From assembly GCF_022869805.1 (NCBI RefSeq), contig NZ_CP094974.1, positions 1,240,001-1,304,000 of the forward strand: DNA of 64,000 bases, given 5' to 3'. Source of the stretch: Halosolutus halophilus (GTDB taxonomy: Archaea; Halobacteriota; Halobacteria; Halobacteriales; Natrialbaceae). How positions within the stretch are numbered: the stretch's first letter is position 1; each line of letters starts with the position of its first letter. Shown here one piece after another: positions 53,166 through 62,633 of this stretch. The notes below the pieces were generated by a model. The model was not told the DNA's origin. It did not search any database and saw nothing but the letters and a program-made list of their open reading frames with translations. The translations under genes were made by a program, and so were the position numbers.

Positions 53166-55235
53166 TTATGCCACGAGTGTCCAGCCGACGAGTGCGATCG
53201 TCGCGAGGATGATCGCGTATTTCAGCCCGCTCAGCAGGTCCGCATCCCGGATGTAGCCGCTGATGAAGCCGGAGATAATCGCCTGGAGCGTGACGGCGTG
53301 GAAGAACAACATCGACAGCTTGTCGACGTCGATGTTCTCGCTGAGGTTGGCGTCGGCGAGCCCACTACCGACACCACCACCACCTGCGTTGACGTCCGCA
53401 CTGCCACCCTCGAGCCCGGCCATCGTATCGATGAACTGCGTCTTGAGGATCGTGATGACCGCGAGCACCGTCATGAACGTCATGATGATGATCACGACCT
53501 GCATCCGAGTTCGTGATTTGCGTTCCCGCTCGATGTCGTCGTGATTCTCGCTGGCCCGGGCCGCCGTCCGGAGCACGTCGGAGATCTGGTTCGACGCCTC
53601 CTGGGCTTCCGTTATCAACCGCGTCGTCCGTGCCAGTCGCGGGATGTGATACTTGTTGTTGAACTCGATGAGCGACTGTTTCAGGCTCATCCCGTAGTTG
53701 ACCTTCGTGTGCATCATCTCGAACTCGCGAGCCAGTTTCCCGCTCGTGGTGTCCGAGACGGACTTGAGCGACTCGAGCAACGTGAGTCCGGTGTCGTTCG
53801 CGCTCGAGAGCTTCCGGAGGTCTTCGGAGAGTTTGTTCACGACGGCACCGCGGTGGCGAACGTTCCACTCTCGGAAGATCGACAGCGGGACCGCGATGAT
53901 GTACAGCGGGACGTACACGTAGATGAACGTCCCCCAGATCGGATTGGCCACCATCCCGTTCCACGACGTCGGCGCTGAGCCGGAGACCATCGCCGTCACG
54001 ACGATCATCGTCGAGATCGGGACGGTCAACAGCAGGGTCAACAGCGGGTTGTCACGGAAGAAGATGTGCGGCCGCTTGAGGACGCTCACCGTTTCGTAGG
54101 TCCCCTCACGGTTCTTGATGCGATCGAAGACGCTGTGCTCGCCGGTGAACTGTTCGACGAGGCCGAGGTTGAGCAGTCCTTGCTCGTGACTGTTCTCGAC
54201 CCGGCGATCGTCGCCGCCGCCCAGTGTCAGGTAGCCGTCTCCCGGCTCGTCGTGTTTGACCGTCGAGACGAGGACGATGAATCCGACCCCCGTCAGCGGG
54301 ATCAGCCCGTAGACGGTCATGTACAGCATCTGGTCGGTCACGTCGGCGCCAGGGATCATCTGCATGACGACCATGATGATGATCAGGAGGAGCGGGAACA
54401 GCGAGAGCGTCATGTACATCTCTCCGAACAGTTCGAGCGTCTCGAGGGTTAGCTCCTGCTCCTGCTTGGCGGTCCGCATGTGCTTTTCTTTCTTGTCTTC
54501 GAGGAAGCTCTCCATGTCACCGCCGCTGTTGACGATCGAGAGCATGTCGGTCAGGAACTGCGAGAGTTCGTCGCTCGGCGTCTCGAGTGCCTGTTTGCGG
54601 ATCGCCGTCCGGTAGTCGACGTCGAAGTACTCCGTCTCCTTGACGACGCTCTGGAATTCCTTTGCGACCTCGCCGTAAGTGTCGTCGGCCTGAGCCATCG
54701 CCTCGATGATCTCCAGCTGATTCAGGCCGCCGACCGAGAGGGCGTACATGAACGAGACGGAGTCAGTCAGGAGCATATTGATCTCGCGCTTGCGGGCGGA
54801 CGCACGCGAGTAGGGGATCGCGACCAGCGACCCGAAGCCGAGACCGAACCCGATCGTACCGAAGAGGAACCCAGTGAACAGGACCAGTACCGGGACCCGG
54901 AGCAGTTCGATTATCTCGAGGATCGCCTCGCTCCCGATCGGGATGCCGATGATCTCGTCGACCTGAACGACCCCGGTGGCGAACAAGCCGTAGCCGAGCA
55001 TCAGGCCGATCAGCCACAGGCCGATCCCGGCGATCAATCCGATCCCCAGCGCACGGGAGAGGTAGAGTTCGACGGTGTCGGTCATCCGCGCCTGCGCGAG
55101 TTTCTCCTCGAGGTCGGAGACGAACTCGCTTTCCTCGCCGAACAGCCGGTCGTACAGCGGGTAGAACATCTCACCGAGTGCGTCGGAACTCGTCGAGACG
55201 CCGGTTCCCCCGCTATCGTCGGTTTGCAAGCTCAT
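53166..55235 (-). CDS. pilC: Type IV pilus/archaellum-type membrane platform protein PilC (TadC/GspF-like)
   Basis: A 689-residue membrane protein with two GspF-like repeats and about nine transmembrane segments. The repeats contain the conserved cytosolic helices (LTDSVSFMYALSVGGLNQLE; KLSEDLRKLSSANDTGLTLL) and hydrophobic runs ALGIGLIAGIGLWLIGLMLG, MYMTLSLFPLLLIIIMVVMQ, PLLTLLLTVPISTMIVVTAM, LQAIISGFISGYI and LATIALVGWTLVA. PilC anchors the assembly ATPase and pilin extraction at the membrane. It overlaps pilB by 4 bp and is followed by five pilin-like genes. The name PilC is used by homology to the haloarchaeal pilus loci; it could belong to an adhesion pilus rather than the archaellum (no fla genes are here). 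Confidence 0.9.
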   Translation of the reverse strand: MSLQTDDSGGTGVSTSSDALGEMFYPLYDRLFGEESEFVSDLEEKLAQARMTDTVELYLSRALGIGLIAGIGLWLIGLMLGYGLFATGVVQVDEIIGIPIGSEAILEIIELLRVPVLVLFTGFLFGTIGFGLGFGSLVAIPYSRASARKREINMLLTDSVSFMYALSVGGLNQLEIIEAMAQADDTYGEVAKEFQSVVKETEYFDVDYRTAIRKQALETPSDELSQFLTDMLSIVNSGGDMESFLEDKKEKHMRTAKQEQELTLETLELFGEMYMTLSLFPLLLIIIMVVMQMIPGADVTDQMLYMTVYGLIPLTGVGFIVLVSTVKHDEPGDGYLTLGGGDDRRVENSHEQGLLNLGLVEQFTGEHSVFDRIKNREGTYETVSVLKRPHIFFRDNPLLTLLLTVPISTMIVVTAMVSGSAPTSWNGMVANPIWGTFIYVYVPLYIIAVPLSIFREWNVRHRGAVVNKLSEDLRKLSSANDTGLTLLESLKSVSDTTSGKLAREFEMMHTKVNYGMSLKQSLIEFNNKYHIPRLARTTRLITEAQEASNQISDVLRTAARASENHDDIERERKSRTRMQVVIIIMTFMTVLAVITILKTQFIDTMAGLEGGSADVNAGGGGVGSGLADANLSENIDVDKLSMLFFHAVTLQAIISGFISGYIRDADLLSGLKYAIILATIALVGWTLVA

Positions 55236-58200
55236 GCGTCGCTCTCCTCGTCACTGTCTCCGAAGACGGAATCTTCGTCGTCCTCGTCGTCGTCGAAGAT
55301 CGATCCGGAGTCCTCGCCGAACATCGATCCGTCGTCGGCGTCGGGTGGCGCACCGTCCGCCCCGTCCGGACGATCGCTCGTCGAGTCGTCGTCGCGCTCG
55401 TCGGTCTCCATTCCGTCCCCGAGGTCGATCGTCGGGGGGGACGGCTCGTCGTCCCCAGACCCGGCCGTCGCTCCGTCGCCCGCGGTCGGTGACGATTCGT
55501 CGGCGTCGTCTTCCCCGAGATCGATCGTCGGGGGCGTCGGCTCGTCGCGATCGTCCCGTGATTGTGTCTCCGGAGCAAACCCGTCACTCTCGGCGTCCGT
55601 GGTCGCACTCTCCAGTTGATCGCGGAAGTCGGTTTCCGGCGGTTCGTCGTCGGCGCCCGGATCGAAGATCGAGTCGAGGTCGTCGTCGGGGAACATCGCG
55701 TCGAAGCCGGACGTGTCGGGCTTCGCGCCGGTACCCCCGGTTCCCCCGGTGGGTTCGCCACCGGTTTCCGCCTCCATCTTGTCGAGCGTTTCGCCCATAT
55801 CGTTGAACAACCCGCCGAGATCTCCGTCCCTTCCGTCGTCCGAAGGGCGAGCCGACGTCCCGCCCTGTCCACCCGTGTCCGCGGGCCTCGTGGGTACGTC
55901 AGTGGTACCGCCGTCGTCGCCGGCCGCCTCCGCGCCGGCGGCGGATGACTCACTCGCGCCGGACGACGTGACACCACCGCCGGCCGCGTCGGCGTTCGCC
56001 GTCGCATCGCCGTCGGCCGACTCCAGTTGGGGGTCGCCGCCGCCGATGTCGAATCCACTGTCGTCGTCGAGCCACGCCGGTTCGCCGCCCCCGGCGCCGC
56101 TCGTCCCGGCATCGAAGTCCGTCGTGCCGTCACCGAGTTCCCAGCCGTCCGCTCCGACGTCGTCGACGGTACCGGCGAAGTCGAAGTCGTCCGTCTCCGC
56201 GCTGTCGACCTGGATCGTACTCTCTTGTTCCACGTCGCCGAGGGCGCTCGCGAGGCCGCTCGGGACTTTCCCGCGGTACTCCTCGAAAAGCGACTCCTCG
56301 GCCCGTTCCAGGACGTCCATCGAGAGGTTGTACGTCTCGCTCGTCGCCTCCGGCCGTGGGACGAGTTCCTCTTTCTCCTTGTCGACGTCGATCAGCACGC
56401 TCTCCATCTCCCGGAGGTCGTCGAGGCTGTCCTCCAGTTGGCCGTTCGCGATGAGCGTGAGAATCGTGTCGGGATCGTTGATGAACGCCTGGACCGTCGC
56501 AGCAACCTCCGCGTACGTGTTCAGTCCGTTCTTGATGAGGTACGCGAGGATCACCTCCCGCTTGAACAGTTCGTCCTGGAGTTTCTCCGAGTTCCAGCCC
56601 CGATCGAACTGGATCTCTTCTAAGGTGTTGGAGTCCCCCATCTTGAGGAACTCGTCGGTCTCGGCCTGCCACTGGTAGACGTCTTGAACGTTGATCTCGT
56701 CGTGTTCGGCCTCGTAGTGGTTGATCTCGGTCAGTGATTTGTTCCGACGGACCTTGTTCCCCTGGACGCGGGTCTGGGTCTGGATCGACACCAGGTCCAG
56801 CGCGGTGAACATCGTCTTCGAGACGTTGATCGGGTCCGTCGTGAACCGCTTGAGCACCTCGTCGACGGAGTCGGCGTGGAAGGTGGTGTAGGTGGTGTGG
56901 CCCGTCGACATGACCTGGAACAGCGTCCGGCCCTCCTCACCGCGGATCTCACCCATCACGATGTAGTCGGGTCGCTGGCGCAGTGCGGCTTCGAGGAGGT
57001 CGAACTCGTCGACGTCACCCTGCTCGTCGTCGGCGAACGAGGGTCTGGTCACGCTCGCGATCCAGTTGCGCTGTGGGAGTTCGACCTCGCGAGTGTCCTC
57101 GATCGAGACGATCTTCGCGCTGGACGGAATAAAGAGGGAGACGGCGTTCAGGCTCGTCGTCTTCCCGGAGGCGGTACCTCCGGCGAAGATCAGGCTCTTG
57201 TGGTTCTCGATACAGAGCCAGAGGAACGCCATCTCGTCCAGCGAGAAGGTGTTCCAGTTGATGAGGTCGATCGGGGTGAACGGGACGTCCTTGAACTGTC
57301 GGATCGTGTAGTTGGTCCCGTGGTCGGACACCTCCTTCCCCAGCGTCAACTGGGCACGCGAACCGTCGGGGAGGGTCGCGTCGACCTGTGGCAGTCGTTT
57401 ACTGATCCCCTTCCCGGAGCGCTGGGCGAGTTTGACGACGAAGTCGTCGAGTTCGTCCTCGCCGTGGTAGATGTTCGTGATAATCTGTTCGTACTCGGAG
57501 TGGTAAACGAAGACTGGAGAGTTGTAGCCGTCGACGGAGATGTCCTCGACGTTGATGTCGTGTTTGATTCCGTCGATCCGTTCGTAGCCGATGAAGTTCC
57601 GCTTCAGCAGGTACAGCAGTTTCTCCACCTGATACTCGTTCAACGTATCGGGGTCGTCGGCGAGGATATTCGGCTCCGGTCGGACCTCGATCCCATCGAG
57701 CTGGGTCGGACCAACCTCGATCTCCTCGTCGTCCCTGTCGTCGTCCAGCAGGGTCCGCATCGTCTCGAGAATGCCGGCCTTCGCTTTGCTCGAGGTCTTC
57801 TCGAAGAGGTCGTATCGCTTCAACAGCCGTCGCGTCTCGTTCTCGATGACGTCCCGTCGACCGTCTTCGTTCGCTTTCTCCTTGATCCCTTCCTCGGAGT
57901 ACTTGATCGCCGTCCTGAGTTTCCCCGAGAGGAACTCCTGGAGTTCCGTCTCGATGTCGTTCAGGTACGGCTCGATCACGTAGTACTTCTTCTCGTTTTC
58001 CTTCTCGGAGTGGAAGATGACGACGCAGGCGTAGGGTTTGTTCACCCAGTAGCGCTCGACCTCCTGGAAGTGGGTCTTCTTGGCCATCGGAACTGCCTTC
58101 TCGAGATCGTACCGGTTGGTAACGGTAGTGTTCCCCGCGGCCGTCGAGAAGAACTCGTCCTCGTCGAAGTCCTGCTGGACGTTTACCGTCCGTTCCTCGA

Positions 58201-58792
58201 CCACGTCGTCGAGTTCCATCGCGATATCGTCCCCGATCGAGAGGCGGTCCTCGAGCGTGTCGGGGTCGAAGCCGAGCGCCGCCTCTTCGTCGTGGCGAAC
58301 GATCTCGCCGGTACTGTCACGCGGTCGACTGCCGTCGTCCTCGTAGTAGTACTCCCACTTGTAGTGTTCCCACGAGTAGACGTCCTTGGTGACCGGAGTC
58401 GTCTCGGGATCGACGTGATCCAGGAAGATCCGCTGGAGCGTCCCGGCGTTCGGGACCGCAGTATCCGTGACGATCGACTCGAGGTCGTCCGGGTGAAATC
58501 CCAGATAGGACTCGGGATCGAACTCGACCTGGTTCCAGTCGTCTCCGCTCGGAACCGGTTCGTTCGATCCGCCGGTGGTAAGTCCGAGCCGACTCCCCGG
58601 CTTATCGTCGGGGTAGAGCTCCGAGACTTCGTCATCGTGTCCGTGTTCCTCCATGAAGTCCGCCCATGTGTACTCTCCGACACGGACGTTCGAGTCCGAC
58701 TCGTGGGATCGTTGGTCCTCCGACTCAGATTGGGACGCCTCGCCCTCAGAAAATTGCCCGGCATCCGACTGGTCGGCCTCGTCAATAGCCAT
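55232..58792 (-). CDS. pilB: Type II/IV secretion ATPase PilB with acidic C-terminal tail
   Basis: A 1186-residue hexameric assembly ATPase. The N-domain spans about 1-380 and the ATPase core about 380-780: Walker A LIFAGGTASGKTTSLNAV near residue 535, Asp box VSIEDTREVELPQRN, Walker B-like PDYIVMGEIRGEEGRTLFQV and His box TGHTTYTTFHADSVDEVLKR. The last 340 residues (from about 845) are an Asp/Glu/Gly/Ser tail with little structure, unusual for this family. The start is the ATG at 58792; the GTG at 58801 is in frame but less likely. It drives pilin assembly for the five downstream pilins with PilC. The role is supported by motif completeness and operon order. Confidence 0.92.
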   Translation of the reverse strand: MAIDEADQSDAGQFSEGEASQSESEDQRSHESDSNVRVGEYTWADFMEEHGHDDEVSELYPDDKPGSRLGLTTGGSNEPVPSGDDWNQVEFDPESYLGFHPDDLESIVTDTAVPNAGTLQRIFLDHVDPETTPVTKDVYSWEHYKWEYYYEDDGSRPRDSTGEIVRHDEEAALGFDPDTLEDRLSIGDDIAMELDDVVEERTVNVQQDFDEDEFFSTAAGNTTVTNRYDLEKAVPMAKKTHFQEVERYWVNKPYACVVIFHSEKENEKKYYVIEPYLNDIETELQEFLSGKLRTAIKYSEEGIKEKANEDGRRDVIENETRRLLKRYDLFEKTSSKAKAGILETMRTLLDDDRDDEEIEVGPTQLDGIEVRPEPNILADDPDTLNEYQVEKLLYLLKRNFIGYERIDGIKHDINVEDISVDGYNSPVFVYHSEYEQIITNIYHGEDELDDFVVKLAQRSGKGISKRLPQVDATLPDGSRAQLTLGKEVSDHGTNYTIRQFKDVPFTPIDLINWNTFSLDEMAFLWLCIENHKSLIFAGGTASGKTTSLNAVSLFIPSSAKIVSIEDTREVELPQRNWIASVTRPSFADDEQGDVDEFDLLEAALRQRPDYIVMGEIRGEEGRTLFQVMSTGHTTYTTFHADSVDEVLKRFTTDPINVSKTMFTALDLVSIQTQTRVQGNKVRRNKSLTEINHYEAEHDEINVQDVYQWQAETDEFLKMGDSNTLEEIQFDRGWNSEKLQDELFKREVILAYLIKNGLNTYAEVAATVQAFINDPDTILTLIANGQLEDSLDDLREMESVLIDVDKEKEELVPRPEATSETYNLSMDVLERAEESLFEEYRGKVPSGLASALGDVEQESTIQVDSAETDDFDFAGTVDDVGADGWELGDGTTDFDAGTSGAGGGEPAWLDDDSGFDIGGGDPQLESADGDATANADAAGGGVTSSGASESSAAGAEAAGDDGGTTDVPTRPADTGGQGGTSARPSDDGRDGDLGGLFNDMGETLDKMEAETGGEPTGGTGGTGAKPDTSGFDAMFPDDDLDSIFDPGADDEPPETDFRDQLESATTDAESDGFAPETQSRDDRDEPTPPTIDLGEDDADESSPTAGDGATAGSGDDEPSPPTIDLGDGMETDERDDDSTSDRPDGADGAPPDADDGSMFGEDSGSIFDDDEDDEDSVFGDSDEESDA

Positions 58793-58801
58793 TGAATCCA
58801 C

Positions 58802-59153
58802 CCTATCCCTCCCCCTTCAAAAAATTCATGTACACATTACCACTTCTGATAATCCCGTGAACGGTGGTCCGAACCCGTTCTATCCGCCGTCCGGCTCTCT
58901 CGTGACCTGCTTCGAGCATGGGAGGGGCGTACGAACTCCCGGTAAATAATTTCTAGTGCGTTCAGTCTTGGTTTCATAGTAGTCGCTCGATTACCCGATA
59001 CGGGAAGCTACCGGTTCCTACGTCGATCGTAGTGCGTTCGATCGACCCGCGTGACTGCCCGACTGGTACCGGAACTCGGGGGACGGTACGTGTTCAGGAC
59101 GACCACCGGACCGGCAGAAGGATTACGCAAGTGGGCCGACGTGGTGTTGACTG
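58802..59153. other. 352-bp intergenic region between pilB and the SDR gene
   Basis: No gene is supported. The left part (58820-58855) is AT-rich and holds the pilB promoter (TTTTTTGAA on the minus strand about 30 bp from its ATG). The middle has further AT-rich sequence around 58942-58980, and GATTACGC near 59122 may serve the SDR gene. Confidence 0.55.
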
Positions 59154-59921
59154 ATGAGTGATCTCTTCGACCTCTCCGAACGAGTCGCACTGGTGACCGG
59201 TGGCGGACGCGGAATCGGCCGCGCGATCGCCGTCGAACTGGCAAACGCGGGGGCCGCCGTCGTCCCTGCGGCCCGATCGACCGCCGAGATCGAGGCGGTC
59301 GCCGAGACGATCGAGGACGATGGCGGCGATGCGCTGGCCGTCTCCGCGGACGTGACCGATCCGGACGACGTTGCGAACGCGATCGATCGAACAGCGGACG
59401 CCTTCGGTTCCGTCGACGTCGTCGTCAACAACGCCGGCTTCAACCCGGACGACGCACTCGGGCGGCCGGAGGACGTCTCCACCGAGAGCCTCGATCGGGT
59501 CCTCGACGTCAACCTGAACGGCGCCTACGAGGTGACGACGGCGGCCGCCGACGAACTCCTCGAGAGCGACGGCGGAGCGGTCATCAACGTCGCCAGCGTC
59601 GGCGGCCTGGTCGGACTGCCACGCCAGCACCCCTACGTCGCCTCGAAGCACGGCCTCGTCGGCCTCACGAAGAGCACGTCGATCGACTGGGCTCCCGACG
59701 TACGGGTCAACGCGATCGCTCCCGGCTACGTCGCGACGGAACTGACCGACGACCTCCGGGACAACGAGGGGCTCCGACGGTCGATTATCGACCGGACGCC
59801 GCTCGATCGGTTCGCCGATCCGAAGGAGATCGCCGGCCCGGCGGTCTTCCTCGCGAGCGACGCCGCGAGTTACGTCACCGGCGAGGTACTCGCGGCCGAC
59901 GGCGGCTGGACGGCGCGGTAG
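59154..59921 (+). CDS. Short-chain dehydrogenase/reductase (FabG or glucose-dehydrogenase-like)
   Basis: A 255-residue classical SDR. NAD(P)-binding TGGGRGIG at residue 14-21 (VALVTGGGRGIGRAIAVELA), NNAGF in VDVVVNNAGFNPDDALG, catalytic Ser in INVASVGGLVGLP and the YxxxK in HPYVASKHGLVGL, and a C-terminal VTGEVLAADGGWTAR typical of FabG. It reduces or oxidises a ketone/alcohol, the substrate being unknown; 3-oxoacyl reduction fits the neighbouring acyl-CoA genes. It is convergent with the APH-fold kinase gene, 21 bp away. Confidence 0.92.
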   Translation: MSDLFDLSERVALVTGGGRGIGRAIAVELANAGAAVVPAARSTAEIEAVAETIEDDGGDALAVSADVTDPDDVANAIDRTADAFGSVDVVVNNAGFNPDDALGRPEDVSTESLDRVLDVNLNGAYEVTTAAADELLESDGGAVINVASVGGLVGLPRQHPYVASKHGLVGLTKSTSIDWAPDVRVNAIAPGYVATELTDDLRDNEGLRRSIIDRTPLDRFADPKEIAGPAVFLASDAASYVTGEVLAADGGWTAR

Positions 59922-59942
59922 TCGACGGCCTCCGTTCGGCCG

Positions 59943-61031
59943 TTAGATTTCGTACTCCCCGTCGATGAGGCTCGTCGCCTCGTCGAACAGCCGTGAGACG
60001 CCGTCTTCCATTCTCGGGTACAGCGGATCGTCGCTGTTACCCTCGAGGTGTCGACGGAAAAACATCTCTCCGAGGGCGGCCATCTTGTAGATCGCGAGCA
60101 CCACGTAGAACCGGGGCTCGTCGAACTCGAATCCGGTCTGGTCCTCGTAGCGGTCGATCAGTTCCCGTCGCGTGAGATAGCCCTCTCGGGCCGTCAGGGT
60201 CGGATACAGGTCCGGGATCGGCGGTTCGGGATCGTCCGCATCGTGCCAGAACGAGAGCATCCAGCCGAGATCGGTGAAGGGGTCGCCGAGCGTAGCCATC
60301 TCCCAGTCGAAGACGGCGACGACTTCCGGGTCGCCCGCGTCGGTCGCGCCGTCGGCGTTCGCCGGCGCGAGCATCACGTTGTCCAGTTTGTAGTCGCCGT
60401 GGACGAGCGTGTGTGGATGTTCCGCGGGAACGTGCTCGTCGAGCCACGCAGTGACTCGCTCTAGCTCCGGCAGGTCGCGGTGGTCGGCGGTCGTCTCCCG
60501 CGCCCACTCGAACTGTTCGTGCCACCGATCGACCTGCCGCTGGGTGAACCCCTCGGGGTAGCCGAACTCGCCGAGACCGACGGCCTCGTAGTCGACGCCG
60601 TGGATGGCTGCGAGCGTATCCACCAGTTCCGTGCTGACCCGCCCGCGGGCGTCCCGGGTCGCGAGCCAGTCCGATTCTTCGGTGCGGATCACGTCCCCGT
60701 TCAGTCGCCCCATCACGTAGAAGTCGCTGCCGATCACCTCGTGGTCGTCGCTCGCGAGTACCGTTTCCGGGACCGGTACGTCGGTTTCCTGTAACGAGGA
60801 GACGACGCGGTGTTCGCGCAGCACGTCGTGGGCCGTGTCCGCGGTCTTCCCCGGTGGCGGGCGCCTGACGACTAGGTCCTGCTCGCCCCACGTCACGAAC
60901 AGCGTCTCGTTCGAGTGTCCCTCGTCCACCCGTTCGATCTCGAGTCGATCGGCCGGACCCAGCGCGTCGGCGAGGTACGACCGTAACCGGTCTTCGTCGA
61001 CGAGTCGGTCGAGGTACGCTTCGTCGCTCAT
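59943..61031 (-). CDS. APH-fold phosphotransferase (ACAD10/11-like kinase family)
   Basis: A 362-residue aminoglycoside-phosphotransferase-fold kinase. Conserved sites: N-lobe LFVTWGEQDLVVRRPPPGKT (Arg/Arg-Pro), HGDYKLDNVMLAPANADGAT (catalytic loop with HGD and D-N) and VVAVFDWEMATLGDPFTDLG (DWE, metal binding). The ACAD10/11-type family phosphorylates 4-hydroxyacyl-CoAs in acyl-CoA catabolism; an acyl-CoA dehydrogenase gene lies on the other strand nearby. The start is the ATG at 61031 (MSDEAYLDRLVDEDRLRSYL); the open frame upstream has no similarity. An alternative is an antibiotic kinase, less likely here. Confidence 0.88.
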   Translation of the reverse strand: MSDEAYLDRLVDEDRLRSYLADALGPADRLEIERVDEGHSNETLFVTWGEQDLVVRRPPPGKTADTAHDVLREHRVVSSLQETDVPVPETVLASDDHEVIGSDFYVMGRLNGDVIRTEESDWLATRDARGRVSTELVDTLAAIHGVDYEAVGLGEFGYPEGFTQRQVDRWHEQFEWARETTADHRDLPELERVTAWLDEHVPAEHPHTLVHGDYKLDNVMLAPANADGATDAGDPEVVAVFDWEMATLGDPFTDLGWMLSFWHDADDPEPPIPDLYPTLTAREGYLTRRELIDRYEDQTGFEFDEPRFYVVLAIYKMAALGEMFFRRHLEGNSDDPLYPRMEDGVSRLFDEATSLIDGEYEI

Positions 61032-61337
61032 CCGCTCACCCCCGGAATCCCGTCGACCGTCACCATGGTACAACTCACTGTTCCGCACTTCCACGCATGC
61101 GACGTTAAGAACTTCGGGAACCCGTCGCCGGTATCGAGATCGACCGCCCGACGGACCCGTCGGTCGTGGCGACAGGTCTACGACCGATCCCGTTTCCAGC
61201 AGTCACGATTCCTACAATTGAGTTAACATCGTAAGATAAAAGCCAATTATCGGAACCATAGATAAATATATTCGGTCCAGATCTTACCACGTGGGAACGG
61301 CAGATATACCTATCGAGGATCCGAACGAGGAACACAT
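61032..61337. other. 306-bp intergenic region with divergent promoters
   Basis: No gene is supported. Sequence at 61217-61275 is AT-rich (with AGATAAATATATT) and would give the kinase or acyl-CoA dehydrogenase promoter; GATATACC at 61302-61309 is about 32 bp before the acyl-CoA dehydrogenase ATG. Confidence 0.5.
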
Positions 61338-62579
61338 ATGCGATACGATGACTCGGAGCAGGCCCAGGAACTCGCCCAGCGTGCACACGACCTGATGGAA
61401 GAGGTAGTCCTCCCGATGGAGCGAGAGCGACCGGGCGGGATGGCAGTCTCGAGCGGCACGGTGACCAAACTCCGGGAGGCGGCCCGCGAGTACGACGTCT
61501 ACGCCCCACAGATTTCCGAAGCGCACGGCGGCATGGGGGTCGACTTCCGCGACGCACTGCCGGTCTTCGAGGAGGCGGGCCGGAGCCTCCTCGGAGCGAC
61601 CGCGATGCGCGTCGACGCCCCCGACGAGGGGAACATGCACCTGCTCGAACTGGCCGGGAACGACCTTCAGAAAGAACAGTACCTGGAACCCCTCGTCGCG
61701 GGAGACATCAAGTCCGGCTTCTCGATGACCGAACCGATGCAGGGCGCGGGGTCGGACCCGAAGATGATCCGGACCACCGCCGAGAAGGACGGCGACGACT
61801 GGGTCATCGACGGTCACAAGTGGTGGACCACGCAGGGCGTCGAAGCCGACGTCCTCTTCGTCCTCGCCCGGACCAACGAGGACGCTCACCCCTACGAGGG
61901 GTGCTCGATCTTCATCGTGCCCGCGGACGCCGACGGCGTCGATATCGTCCGCAACGTCCCACATATGGGCGGCGGCTCTCGGAGCGAGTCCCACGCCGAA
62001 ATCGTCTACGACGACGTTCGCGTCCCCGAGGAGCACCTGCTCGGCGAACTCGATCGGGGCTTCGTCCACGCCCAGGAACGGCTCGGTCCCGCGCGACTGA
62101 CCCACTGCATGCGTTTTTCCGGGATGGCCCAGCGATCGCTCGACATCGCGAAAGCCTACATGAGCGAACGCGAGGGGTTCGACTCGACGCTCTCGGACAA
62201 GCAGGCGATGCGCCACCGGATCGCCGACGCCGAGACGCGCCTCCACGTCGCCCGGACGGCGATCCGCGACGCGGCCGATCGCATCAGCGCCGGCGAGGAA
62301 GCACGGGTGCCCGTCTCCATGTGCAAAGTCTTCACCGCCAACGTCACCCAGGATGCGATCGACCTCGCCGTCCAGTGCTGTGGGGCCAACGGCATCGGCA
62401 AAGACCTCCCGCTGTCGGACTTCTACGAGTCGGTCCGGCAGTTCCGAATCGTCGACGGGGCCGACGAGGTCCACCGGCGCGTCATCGCACGCCACGCCTT
62501 CGACGACGTCGACGAGGCCGAACTCGAGCCCGTGACCCGGTTCGGCCAGCCCACCAGACGGTCCGGCGACGGTCACTGA
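61338..62579 (+). CDS. Acyl-CoA dehydrogenase
   Basis: A 413-residue flavin enzyme that oxidises an acyl-CoA to the 2,3-enoyl form. Signature segments: FSMTEPMQGAGSDPKMIRTT (FAD-binding), DGHKWWTTQG, MGGGSRSESHAEIVYDDVRV and CCGANGIGKDLPLSDFYESV; the GADEVHRRVI segment near the end contains the catalytic Glu-region of ACAD10/11-like proteins. The gene shares a divergent region with the APH-fold kinase, which in the ACAD10/11 pathway acts before dehydrogenation. An ETF and an enoyl-CoA hydratase would be needed; neither is in this window. Substrate specificity is not determined. Confidence 0.93.
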   Translation: MRYDDSEQAQELAQRAHDLMEEVVLPMERERPGGMAVSSGTVTKLREAAREYDVYAPQISEAHGGMGVDFRDALPVFEEAGRSLLGATAMRVDAPDEGNMHLLELAGNDLQKEQYLEPLVAGDIKSGFSMTEPMQGAGSDPKMIRTTAEKDGDDWVIDGHKWWTTQGVEADVLFVLARTNEDAHPYEGCSIFIVPADADGVDIVRNVPHMGGGSRSESHAEIVYDDVRVPEEHLLGELDRGFVHAQERLGPARLTHCMRFSGMAQRSLDIAKAYMSEREGFDSTLSDKQAMRHRIADAETRLHVARTAIRDAADRISAGEEARVPVSMCKVFTANVTQDAIDLAVQCCGANGIGKDLPLSDFYESVRQFRIVDGADEVHRRVIARHAFDDVDEAELEPVTRFGQPTRRSGDGH

Positions 62580-62633
62580 CGGATCGGCGCGGACGACGCG
62601 GCCCGTTTTCGGAACGGACCGATCGACGGACGA

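Noticed and set aside
56876-58795. 639-codon plus-strand open frame opposite pilB
   Set aside because: Antisense to the PilB ATPase with Walker motifs; no supported start or motif.
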